Both the position numbers and the translations under genes were made by a program. From Clostridia bacterium (GTDB taxonomy: Bacteria; Bacillota_A; Clostridia; Peptostreptococcales; JAAYPU01), in assembly GCA_022360735.1 (NCBI GenBank), contig JAKSCF010000526.1, positions 1 to 7,975 on the forward strand: DNA of 7,975 nt. Direction: 5' to 3'. This document shows, one piece after another, positions 1 through 6,194 of this stretch (position 1 is its first letter; every line of letters begins with the position of its first letter). The notes under the pieces are model-generated. The model ran no database searches. It was not told where the DNA came from and saw nothing but the letters and a program-made list of their open reading frames with translations.

Positions 1-1
1 A

Positions 2-1171
2 TATTTTCATAAAGGTATCATTCATAAAGTGACAAGAAATATACCGCTGGACAAAATCAATACCATAGATTTATCCCAGAATCTATTGAATCAGTTATTT
101 CATCTGTCACGAGTCAAGATTGATACAGAGAGCATCAGCGATATAGGTTCAGAAATCATCCTTCTATTGAAAACAGACCGGGCAAAGACATTACAAGAAG
201 CATTATTAAAGAAAAGCGTTTCACAAGAGGGTTCTATAGAAAAAGGGAATACTTATTCTGTAAGTCCAATGGAACTCATTCGTTATTCCTTACTTTCAAA
301 TGGACTTATGGAAACGATATTTGTTTTATTTGCGTTACATGAACACATTAGCAGTATAGCCAACTTAATAGGACTTAATAGCGATACTTACTTTGATAAT
401 ATCCTAGTTACAATCAATAGGCTTTTGGCATTTGTAGGCATATCTCTTGTTATGGGTTTTTTGATTGTGCTGTTGAGAAATATCATTCGCTACACAGGGT
501 TTAAAGTTCAAATTGAGCCGGATACTTTACAAATAAGTTATGGGTTATTTGAAAAGAAAAAGTTTAGCCTTAAAAGACAGAAAATCAAAGGAATACATAT
601 TAAACAATCCCTTTTAATGCAATGGTTTCACAAATACAGCATTGAAGTTGAAAGCATTGGGTATGGTGATGAAGGCGATGAAAAAGCAGTTTTATACCCA
701 TACTGTAATGAGGAACTAAAAAAACAAATTATAAATGAATTGTTACCGGAAATTCATCATAAGAATGAAAGTATTCACGGACCGCCAAAAAAATCGCTTA
801 TTCATTTTATATTCTTTAAAGTATTGGCGGCTAGTATAGCAGCTTTTATGATAGCTTTCATAATAGGGTTAATTTGGCTGGGCATACCATTAATCATTGC
901 AGCCGGTGCATATGGATATATGGCTTATAAAAATGCAGCTATGGGCATAGAAAATGGTCTGGTATATATGTCACGAGGAGGATTTACGAAAAAACAATCC
1001 TACATCTATGGCCACTATATTCAGTCTATAGGTCAGTCCTACAACTGTTTTCAGAAAAAAAGAGGAATATGCAGTTATTCTGTCATCATATGGGGAGGGC
1101 TATTCAAGAATATAAAGGTAAAGCATATGGAAAATACATTGCTTGAATCATATGTTAATTATATAAATTGA
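2..1171 (+). CDS. Bacterial PH-domain membrane protein, YdbT-like (5' truncated)
   Basis: The reading frame is already open at base 2 and the residues before the first possible start (GTG at 29) fit the family, so the true start lies upstream of the window and 29 is not the start. 389 residues are visible. Residues 1-70 look like the end of one bacterial PH (bPH_2) domain (NIPLDKINTIDLSQNLLNQL). A clear membrane segment lies at about 139-158, with a weaker hydrophobic stretch at about 100-123. A second PH-like domain spans about 165-250 (SLKRQKIKGIHIKQSLLMQW). A hydrophobic pair follows at about 268-308, then a third, degenerate PH-like region to the C-terminus. Alternating membrane segments and bPH_2 domains are the layout of Bacillus YdbT, whose usual partner is the small protein YdbS, expected upstream but not visible. 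Family function is poorly defined (membrane or envelope-stress related). The family call is by pattern; a function cannot be assigned. Confidence 0.75.
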   Translation, partial: YFHKGIIHKVTRNIPLDKINTIDLSQNLLNQLFHLSRVKIDTESISDIGSEIILLLKTDRAKTLQEALLKKSVSQEGSIEKGNTYSVSPMELIRYSLLSNGLMETIFVLFALHEHISSIANLIGLNSDTYFDNILVTINRLLAFVGISLVMGFLIVLLRNIIRYTGFKVQIEPDTLQISYGLFEKKKFSLKRQKIKGIHIKQSLLMQWFHKYSIEVESIGYGDEGDEKAVLYPYCNEELKKQIINELLPEIHHKNESIHGPPKKSLIHFIFFKVLAASIAAFMIAFIIGLIWLGIPLIIAAGAYGYMAYKNAAMGIENGLVYMSRGGFTKKQSYIYGHYIQSIGQSYNCFQKKRGICSYSVIIWGGLFKNIKVKHMENTLLESYVNYIN

Positions 1172-1228
1172 CCAAAGCGTTTGAATTTTATTTTACATAA
1201 ATTTACAAGATAAAAAAATGTATATTTA

Positions 1229-1237
1229 TGGTAAAAT
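1229..1237 (+). promoter_or_regulatory. Possible extended -10 element upstream of the small DUF2007-like gene
   Basis: TGGTAAAAT resembles an extended -10 (TGnTATAAT with one mismatch). No convincing -35 lies at the right distance, and AT-rich DNA yields such matches by chance. It would leave a leader of about 65 bases before the ATG at 1310. No terminator is seen between the PH-domain gene and this point, so read-through is equally possible. Confidence 0.2.
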
Positions 1238-1309
1238 AATAGAGAATTGTCTATACTAACTATTTGTTCTTGTTACGATATAAAATTATGATTATAAAGG
1301 GTGGATAAA

Positions 1310-1582
1310 ATGATAACGAAAATATTAGAAACAATCTTGGGATGGAAGACAATTTCCATAACAAGTAATATTGAGGAATATGCTCGTGTCAGGGGAAGGC
1401 TCATAGACAATGGCATAAAATCAAAAACCAAGATTATAGGTAATGGTTTTAAAGGCAGAAATCCTGAAGGTATATCGATGGCGGCAGCAATTGGCACCCG
1501 TAATCATAACCGTGAAAACTATGAGATATCTGTAAAAAAAGAAGATGTGCATAGAGCATACCAAGCCATTCAGCAAAAATAA
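1310..1582 (+). CDS. Small DUF2007-like protein (putative signal-transducing protein)
   Basis: This encodes 90 residues. The ATG at 1310 is preferred over the in-frame GTG at 1301 because AAGGGTGG (1297-1304) is then a ribosome binding site 5 bases upstream; the GTG falls inside that site. The N-terminal half (IEEYARVRGRLIDNGIKSK) and the C-terminal YEISVKKEDVHRAYQAI resemble the fold of DUF2007-type proteins, where two beta strands flank helices and the last strand reads roughly YEIyV.kkD...A. There is no signal peptide or clear membrane segment, although the first 15 residues are mildly hydrophobic. The central part, rich in Gly, Ala and basic residues (about 45-65), is not typical. Biochemical function is unknown. 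It is followed directly by a terminator, so it is the last gene of its transcript. The family call is moderate; the gene itself is well supported by its ribosome binding site and length. Confidence 0.7.
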   Translation: MITKILETILGWKTISITSNIEEYARVRGRLIDNGIKSKTKIIGNGFKGRNPEGISMAAAIGTRNHNRENYEISVKKEDVHRAYQAIQQK

Positions 1583-1608
1583 AACTAAATATGAGGATGT
1601 TATTCTTC

Positions 1609-1648
1609 TATCTCCAATCAATTTTATGGTTGGAGATATTTTATTTTC
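1609..1648 (+). terminator. Factor-independent terminator after the DUF2007-like gene
   Basis: An 11-base inverted repeat (TATCTCCAATC at 1609-1619 and GGTTGGAGATA at 1628-1638, one T-G wobble) encloses an 8-base AT loop and is followed by TTTTATTTTC on the + strand. It lies between two convergent genes. The minus strand lacks a T-run after the hairpin, so it should act mainly on the + transcript, although the hairpin also starts 8 bases beyond the stop codon of the LuxR-type gene and may mark its mRNA end. Confidence 0.8.
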
Positions 1649-2747
1649 AATCAGCTCTTTGGATCATCCCCATTTTATATAGAATTGCTGTGCGGTTGCT
1701 GACACTTAACTTATTAAATATATTGTTAATATGTGTTCTTATGGTGTTAGTGCTTAAAAATAGGATTTCAGCTATTTCCTTATTAGAAAGACCTTGGGCA
1801 ATAAGCTGCACAATCTCCAGTTCGCGGTCTGTCAAATTGTAGTGATGGTCCGGCGATTGGAGTTTTTTTAGTTTAGAAGGTGTTTTTTTAATCAGATGAA
1901 GTAAATAATAGGTATCGATTCCTTTGTTTGTATTTGGAACTATAGAAGGGACCACCTTCAAGTCATAAGATTCCAAATCATTATAAATAACCGTCGAAGT
2001 ATTTATAGATTGAAATGAGATATTTGGCAGAATACTTTTTATTACTTCAGATACAGGGTCTTGTAAATTATTATTACTTAAAAGGTCATAACAGTACATT
2101 TTGGCCATATCATTGCTGCTCACAATATTCCAGTTATTGTCTAAAACAACCAGCCCCAAAGGTAATTGAGAAATACAGTTTTTGTAAATCTGATGTTCGT
2201 TTTTTATTTGAGTTGTTTCTAAATATTCATTCAGGTGAAAGGCAATATGAGTGGAAAGATTACTTAAAAGCTTACGTTCTTTTGGAGTAAAGTTGCCATC
2301 TTCTTTTGGCCGAAATATTGCTATGGCACCAATAAGCTTTTGGCCTGATTTCAATGGCATTGCTATTTCGTAAAACAAATTATCTATTTTAAGAAAATCA
2401 TTGTAATACTCTGTGTTTTCATATTGCTGCAATGACATTAGATCAGTAATAGTAAAGGTGTTTTTATTCAAAATAAGTTGAGAAGAAACATTGACCGGAT
2501 GAAAAATGTCGGTTTTAAAATAATATTCAGAATATAACTGAAAAAGTTTGTTACTAATATTAAGCCCTAAAGAACTTGTGAAACGTCCATCCTGATTAAT
2601 CAAATGGAATGTAAGATGATTAAAAGCAAATATTTTAGAAAGATATTTTAATACAGCATATTGGTAATCACTTTTTTCATCCCGAATCATGGATATGAAT
2701 TGTAAGATATTTTCGTAGTCGTCATTAGTAAGCTGAGCGTTAACCAT
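1647..2747 (-). CDS. LuxR-family transcriptional regulator with GAF/PAS-like sensor region
   Basis: This encodes 366 residues. The ATG at 2747 is chosen because GGAGG (complement of 2759-2763) lies 11 bases upstream; an in-frame TTG at 2792 has no such site. The C-terminal residues 303-366 form a typical LuxR/GerE helix-turn-helix: LTDRELEIVQLIAQGLSNKE, then IAEILFLSTNTIRTHINNIF and NKLSVSNRTAIL. Residues about 25-175 look like a GAF-type ligand domain (the stretch IAMPLKSGQKLIGAIAIFRP fits the last GAF strands). Residues about 185-285 look PAS-like (LPLGLVVLDNNWNIVSSNDM). No phospho-receiver domain is present, so it probably senses a small molecule directly and is not a two-component partner. 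It is a cytosolic DNA-binding protein. It is divergent from the E2 gene, which makes it the likely activator or repressor of the dehydrogenase operon; that link is inferred from position only. The gene is visibly more AT-rich than the operon it faces. Confidence 0.9.
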   Translation of the reverse strand: MVNAQLTNDDYENILQFISMIRDEKSDYQYAVLKYLSKIFAFNHLTFHLINQDGRFTSSLGLNISNKLFQLYSEYYFKTDIFHPVNVSSQLILNKNTFTITDLMSLQQYENTEYYNDFLKIDNLFYEIAMPLKSGQKLIGAIAIFRPKEDGNFTPKERKLLSNLSTHIAFHLNEYLETTQIKNEHQIYKNCISQLPLGLVVLDNNWNIVSSNDMAKMYCYDLLSNNNLQDPVSEVIKSILPNISFQSINTSTVIYNDLESYDLKVVPSIVPNTNKGIDTYYLLHLIKKTPSKLKKLQSPDHHYNLTDRELEIVQLIAQGLSNKEIAEILFLSTNTIRTHINNIFNKLSVSNRTAILYKMGMIQRAD

Positions 2748-2792
2748 GATACAGTTGACCTCCAATGTAAGATGAGGATATAAATTAGACAA

Positions 2793-2801
2793 ATTATATC
2801 A
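2793..2801 (-). promoter_or_regulatory. Candidate extended -10 promoter of the LuxR-type gene
   Basis: On the minus strand this reads TGATATAAT, a perfect TGn extended -10, about 45 bases upstream of the ATG. A second TATAAT lies just beyond it (complement of 2804-2809). No good -35 is seen, which extended -10 promoters tolerate. The surrounding DNA is very AT-rich, so chance matches are likely. Confidence 0.4.
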
Positions 2802-2850
2802 TAATTATAACAAATTAATTTATTAAATTAAATAAGCTCTTCTTAAATAA

Positions 2851-2877
2851 TTGAAAATACGTAATTTTTCGTATACT
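2851..2877 (+). promoter_or_regulatory. Candidate promoter of the dehydrogenase operon
   Basis: TTGAAA (2851-2856) and TATACT (2872-2877) each match the vegetative -35 and -10 consensus with one mismatch, but the spacer is only 15 bases, shorter than the optimal 17. Such spacing would fit a promoter that needs an activator. It would give a 5' leader of about 115 bases before the E2 start. No sigma-54 (-24/-12) pattern is seen. Confidence 0.35.
2857..2874. promoter_or_regulatory. Inverted repeat, possible operator
   Basis: ATACG (2857-2861) and CGTAT (2870-2874) form a dyad with an 8-base AT spacer. It sits between the candidate -35 and -10 of the E2 promoter and overlaps the -10. A dyad in this place between divergent genes could bind the LuxR-type regulator, but the arms are short and no binding consensus is known to match. 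Confidence 0.3.
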
Positions 2878-2890
2878 TCTTCAATGAAGA
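2878..2890. promoter_or_regulatory. Palindrome TCTTCA-A-TGAAGA, possible operator
   Basis: A perfect 6+1+6 palindrome lies directly downstream of the candidate -10, over the expected transcription start of the E2 operon. It could be a regulator site or the base of a small RNA hairpin. Another perfect palindrome, ACTATATAGT, lies at 2938-2947 in the leader. Support is limited to symmetry and position. Confidence 0.3.
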
Positions 2891-2998
2891 CTAAGTAATA
2901 TGCACGATGTGAAAAAAATGTATAGGTGACATAATGGACTATATAGTGTCTGCAACAGAGAATAAAGAATAAGATTTAACAACGAGGAGGACGTGATT

Positions 2999-3994
2999 AT
3001 GAGCATGGATGTGCATATGCCTAGATTAGGAATGTCAATGAAAGAAGGAAATTTAGTCAGATGGATCAAGAAAGAAGGGGAGGCAGTAAAAAAAGGGGAA
3101 CCGTTGGCTGAGATTGCTTCTGAGAAAATCACCAACGAAATTGAAGCCCCGGCAGACGGCTTTCTGAATAAGATAATTGTTTTAGAAGGTGAAACAGTGG
3201 CTGTGGGTGCTGTAGTAGCAACTCTTTCAGAGTCGGCTGCTTCGAGTTCTGCCCCTGAGACCCAGCAGGAGAACAAAGTTGAAGAAGCGGTTTCCAAAGG
3301 TCCCAAAACTGTATTGGAGGAAAAACCTTTAAGTGGTCTTAGAAGAACTATTGGAGAAAGAATGTCCCAAAGTTTGAAACGCTCACCTCAAGGGACAATG
3401 ACTACCCGAGCGGACATGACGGAGCTGGCGGCTTTAAAAGCAGACTATGCTGATGGTGGAATAAAAATAAGCTACACCGATATGTTGGTAAAAATAGTAG
3501 GTATTGCCCTGGAGAAAAACCCAGTGCTAAATTCATCCATTGTAGACGGTAAGCAAGTTTTCTACAAATCTGTCAATATCGGTGTGGGAGTGGGAACAGA
3601 AGATGGTCTCTTTGTACCGGTTGTTAAAAATGTAGAAGAGAAAGATTTGTTGCAAATTTCACAAGAACTTAAGGAATTTTCTCTAAAAGTTAAAGAAAAA
3701 CGTATCCAACCAGAAGATATGTCAGGGAGTACCTTTACAATCAGCAATTTGGGTATGTTTGATGTAGATATTGTTACACCAATTATTAATCCCCCGGAAG
3801 CAGCGATTTTAGCGGTGGGAGCTACCCGAAAAGAAGTTGTGGTACTTGAAGATGACAGTACGGCTGTCAGACCGCTAACGACTTTATCCCTTACGGCTGA
3901 CCATGCCGTGATGGATGGGATTCCGGCAGTAACTTTTCTGTCAAACATCAAGGAGATTATGAGAAATCCCCAGGAATTTCTAGGCAACCTATAG
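2999..3994 (+). CDS. Dihydrolipoamide acyltransferase (E2) of a 2-oxo-acid/acetoin dehydrogenase complex, short form
   Basis: This encodes 331 residues. The ATG at 2999 sits 8 bases after GAGGAGG (2984-2990); the GTG at 2993 would be too close to that site. Residues 1-78 form a lipoyl domain, with Lys43 in SEKIT as the lipoylated lysine. Residues 79-108 are a linker rich in Ala, Ser and Glu. The catalytic domain runs from about 109 to 331 (LSGLRRTIGERM, then FTISNLGMFDVDIVTPIINP) and ends with the active-site motif DHAVMDG (His302, Asp306). The family motif is usually DHRxxDG, so the Arg is replaced by Ala. The enzyme passes the acyl group from lipoyl-lysine to CoA in the cytosolic complex core. 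No peripheral subunit-binding domain is recognisable between linker and catalytic domain, and the protein is about 70-100 residues shorter than usual E2 chains. It is the first gene of the operon, an uncommon order. The substrate cannot be set from sequence; it resembles AcoC/PdhC-type proteins with a true acyltransferase domain. Confidence 0.92.
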   Translation: MSMDVHMPRLGMSMKEGNLVRWIKKEGEAVKKGEPLAEIASEKITNEIEAPADGFLNKIIVLEGETVAVGAVVATLSESAASSSAPETQQENKVEEAVSKGPKTVLEEKPLSGLRRTIGERMSQSLKRSPQGTMTTRADMTELAALKADYADGGIKISYTDMLVKIVGIALEKNPVLNSSIVDGKQVFYKSVNIGVGVGTEDGLFVPVVKNVEEKDLLQISQELKEFSLKVKEKRIQPEDMSGSTFTISNLGMFDVDIVTPIINPPEAAILAVGATRKEVVVLEDDSTAVRPLTTLSLTADHAVMDGIPAVTFLSNIKEIMRNPQEFLGNL

Positions 3995-4062
3995 GGGGAA
4001 GACTAACAAGGACCGACAGGAAGTTTTAGCAAATAAGAGAAAAATATAATGGAGGTGTAAGA

Positions 4063-5043
4063 ATGAAGTACTCAAATAGTGAATTGCTCAAATTTTATGA
4101 GCAGCTAGTTTTGGGACGAAAGTATGAGGAAAAAATTATGGACTTACTTGGACAAGGTAAGCTGCAAGGTTTTTTTCACCTAGGGATTGGGCAGGAAGCT
4201 GCACAAGTTGGTGTTATTAATGCTATGGGACCCGATGATTATCTGTTGCCGACGCATCGTTTTCATCCGGGTTTGGTCAATAGGCTTGATCTAAAGAAAA
4301 TGACGGCAGAGTTATTAGGCAGAATCACTGGTTACAACCAAGGGAAAGCTTTTACCTTTCATATTTCCAGTAAAGAAGAAAAAGTTTTGCCGGTTAATGG
4401 TATGTTAGGTGCAGGAATTCCTGAGGCAGTTGGATATGCTTGGGCTTTGAAAATGGACAAAAAAGATGCGGTAGTGGTTTGTGTACTAGGTGATGGTACA
4501 GCCAGTGAAGGTAATGTCCATGAAGGCATGAATATTGCGGCTGTTCTTAATGTGCCTATTGTTTTCTATATTGAAAATAATGGCTGGGCGATATCCAACC
4601 ACATTAAAGAACAGACCAAAGTGGAAAATCTTTCAGTTAGAGCAGCTGCTTATGGTATGGAAGGGGTTACCATTGACGGCAACGATGTTATCGCAGTTAA
4701 AGAAACACTAGAGGATGCCATAGCTAAAGCCAAAAAAGGACAACCAAGTATAGTGGAAGCTAAAACTTATCGTTGGAGAGGTCATTTTGAGGGAGATGCT
4801 TGTTCCTACCGTGATCCTAAGGAATATGAAGCAGCTCTTGAAGAGGACTGTATTAAGGGTTTTGTAGATATATTATTAGAAAAGGGTGTTACAGAAGATC
4901 AATTAGCTGAAATCGATGCTAAAGTACAAAAGCAAATAGATGAAGCTTTTGACTATGCTGAAAAAGAGCCTATGCCTACTGTAGAACAAACCTTGGATTA
5001 TGACCAGGTCTATGCAACGAATCTGGGAGGTGACTTAATATGA
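4063..5043 (+). CDS. TPP-dependent dehydrogenase E1 component, alpha subunit (AcoA/PdhA-like)
   Basis: This encodes 326 residues, normal for the AcoA/PdhA class. The ATG at 4063 follows GGAGGTG (4051-4057). The TPP/Mg motif is intact: GDGTASEG (143-150) through ENNGWAIS (171-178), with the ending NN at 172-173. GFFHLGIGQEAAQVG (36-50) and YRWRGHFEGDACSYR (236-250) are typical of the acetoin/pyruvate E1 alpha group, not the branched-chain group. With the beta subunit it decarboxylates or cleaves the oxo substrate and reductively acylates the E2 lipoyl group. Two substrate-side stretches are unusual: THRFHPG (64-70), where relatives have roughly R-x-HG(H/F), and GKAFTFH (94-100), where relatives have GKGGSMH. 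His68 and His100 are kept. These changes suggest a substrate other than pyruvate or acetoin. It lies 68 bases after E2 with no terminator between them, and its stop overlaps the E1 beta start (ATGA), so the two are probably translationally coupled. Confidence 0.93.
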   Translation: MKYSNSELLKFYEQLVLGRKYEEKIMDLLGQGKLQGFFHLGIGQEAAQVGVINAMGPDDYLLPTHRFHPGLVNRLDLKKMTAELLGRITGYNQGKAFTFHISSKEEKVLPVNGMLGAGIPEAVGYAWALKMDKKDAVVVCVLGDGTASEGNVHEGMNIAAVLNVPIVFYIENNGWAISNHIKEQTKVENLSVRAAAYGMEGVTIDGNDVIAVKETLEDAIAKAKKGQPSIVEAKTYRWRGHFEGDACSYRDPKEYEAALEEDCIKGFVDILLEKGVTEDQLAEIDAKVQKQIDEAFDYAEKEPMPTVEQTLDYDQVYATNLGGDLI

Positions 5044-6011
5044 GAGAAATCGCTATGAATCAAGCAATCTTGGAAGCTCAAATGGAGGAAATGGAAAGAG
5101 ACCCTAATGTATTTCTCATTGGAGAGGATGTCGCACAAATGGGAAGTGTATTTGGGCAGTCTGTGGGACTTTACCAGAAATTTGGACCTGATCGTGTTTT
5201 CAATATGCCTGTTGCCGAATCAGGATACGCTAATTTTGGCGTAGGAGCAGCCATGGCTGGTAAAAGACCTATTGTAGAAATGCAGTTTGCTGATTTTATT
5301 ATCATGGGTTTTGATGCGGTAGCAAATCAGGGACCGAAACAACGTTATATGTCAGGTGGCGAATTAAGTGCACCTATGACCATCAGAGCACCTCAAGGAG
5401 CCGGTTGTGGTGCTGCAGCTCAGCATTCACAGTGTATTGAATCCTGGTTCATGAACTTCCCTGGTATTAAAATTCTAATGCCTTCAACACCATACGATGC
5501 TAAGGGTCTTTTAAAAACAGCTATCCGTGACAATGATACGGTGTTGTTTTTAGAACATAAAGCTATGATGGGAATTAAAGGAGAAGTACCGGAAGAAGGG
5601 TACACCATTCCAATGGGTCAAGCAAATGTAATGGTGGAAGGCAAGGATGTAACGATTATTGCCTTACAGTCTCAAGTTTATCAAGCTTTGGATGCGGCAC
5701 AAGAGCTGGCTAAAGAAGGCATTAGTGCTGAAGTTATAGATCCTCGTACTTTAATTCCATTGGATAAAAAGACCATTGGGGAATCCGTCAAAAAGACAGG
5801 ACGTGTCCTTATTGTACACGAAGCGCCTAAGAGAGGCGGTTTCGGAGGTGAAGTTAGTGCCGTTATTTCAGAGTATTTCTTCCCTTATCTCAAAGCACCT
5901 ATTGTTCGAGTGGGAGCAGCTAATATTCCGCTGCCTTTCGGTATGCCGGAACAGTACTGCCTGCCCAACAAAGACATCATTGTTAAGAGCGTAAAAGACC
6001 TTCTGAAGTAG
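5040..6011 (+). CDS. TPP-dependent dehydrogenase E1 component, beta subunit (AcoB/PdhB-like)
   Basis: This encodes 323 residues, the usual length for the class. The ATG at 5040 overlaps the E1 alpha stop by 4 bases and has GGGAGGTGA (5025-5033) upstream; a second in-frame ATG at 5055 is less likely. Visible family landmarks are FLIGEDVAQMGSVFG (25-39), PVAESGY with Glu60 as the expected cofactor-activating glutamate, GAAAQHSQ with His129, MPSTPYDAKGLL (147-158), EVIDPRTLIPLD (231-242) and the C-terminal VHEAPKRGGFGGE (259-271). It supplies half of each active site in the alpha2beta2 E1. Small departures match the odd alpha subunit: NQGPKQRYM (96-104) where relatives commonly read NQAAK(M/x)RY, and PFGMPEQYCLP (299-309) where relatives often have PFSPPLE. 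It is the last gene before a strong terminator. Confidence 0.93.
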   Translation: MREIAMNQAILEAQMEEMERDPNVFLIGEDVAQMGSVFGQSVGLYQKFGPDRVFNMPVAESGYANFGVGAAMAGKRPIVEMQFADFIIMGFDAVANQGPKQRYMSGGELSAPMTIRAPQGAGCGAAAQHSQCIESWFMNFPGIKILMPSTPYDAKGLLKTAIRDNDTVLFLEHKAMMGIKGEVPEEGYTIPMGQANVMVEGKDVTIIALQSQVYQALDAAQELAKEGISAEVIDPRTLIPLDKKTIGESVKKTGRVLIVHEAPKRGGFGGEVSAVISEYFFPYLKAPIVRVGAANIPLPFGMPEQYCLPNKDIIVKSVKDLLK

Positions 6012-6044
6012 TCTAAGATAAACTTTTGAAACATATTCACAGGA

Positions 6045-6088
6045 GGGCTTGGGCCTGCTTATTAGTTGAACAGGTCAAGCCCTTTTTT
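6045..6088 (+). terminator. Strong factor-independent terminator inside the gene cluster
   Basis: GGGCTTG (6045-6051) pairs with CAAGCCC (6076-6082), and the inner CCTG (6054-6057) pairs with CAGG (6071-6074), leaving a small asymmetric bulge and a 13-base loop. The hairpin is followed at once by TTTTTT (6083-6088). It starts 33 bases after the E1 beta stop and lies about 107 bases before the butyrate kinase start, so it should end or reduce transcription of the E2-E1 genes before buk and E3. Confidence 0.87.
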
Positions 6089-6117
6089 GACAGGAGTAGA
6101 AAAAGTTAACCCTAAAA
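6087..6117 (+). promoter_or_regulatory. Weak candidate promoter for buk-E3 overlapping the terminator T-run
   Basis: A perfect -35 hexamer TTGACA (6087-6092) begins inside the terminator T-run. The best downstream -10-like hexamer, TAAAAT (6113-6118), is 20 bases away, which is too long for a normal promoter; the correctly spaced hexamer is CCCTAA. A separate promoter for buk would make sense because of the terminator, but this match is weak. Confidence 0.2.
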
Positions 6118-6194
6118 TGCAGGAAACCGTAGATGCCGAAGAACTGAAAAAAATGAATGAACTTGTAGATAGTAGTGTGAGGTGTTATAAAAGT

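Noticed and set aside
1273..1621. Minus-strand frames over the DUF2007-like gene
   Set aside because: They overlap the small plus-strand gene and its terminator and have no convincing start sites or motifs.
2015..2290. Plus-strand frame inside the LuxR-type gene
   Set aside because: It is antisense to a clear regulator gene, has no ribosome binding site and shows no family features.
2748..2792. Longer LuxR-type protein starting at a TTG (2792)
   Set aside because: It has no ribosome binding site, while the ATG at 2747 has GGAGG at a workable distance; the GGAGG lies inside this putative extension.
2949..2959. Short inverted repeat TCTG-CAA-CAGA in the E2 leader
   Set aside because: The arms are only 4 bases long, well within chance.
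2881..3306. Minus-strand open frame overlapping the E2 gene
   Set aside because: It lies antisense to a well-supported coding region and resembles no family; the same holds for the minus-strand frame at 3562-3987.
2999..6011. Firm naming as acetoin dehydrogenase (acoCAB)
   Set aside because: The overall similarity fits, but E1 loop changes, the short E2, the presence of buk and the absence of acoX or acoR make the substrate uncertain, so symbols were left empty.
6066..6194. Buk start at TTG 6066
   Set aside because: The codon lies in the terminator loop and has no ribosome binding site; the family N-terminus begins at the ATG at 6195.
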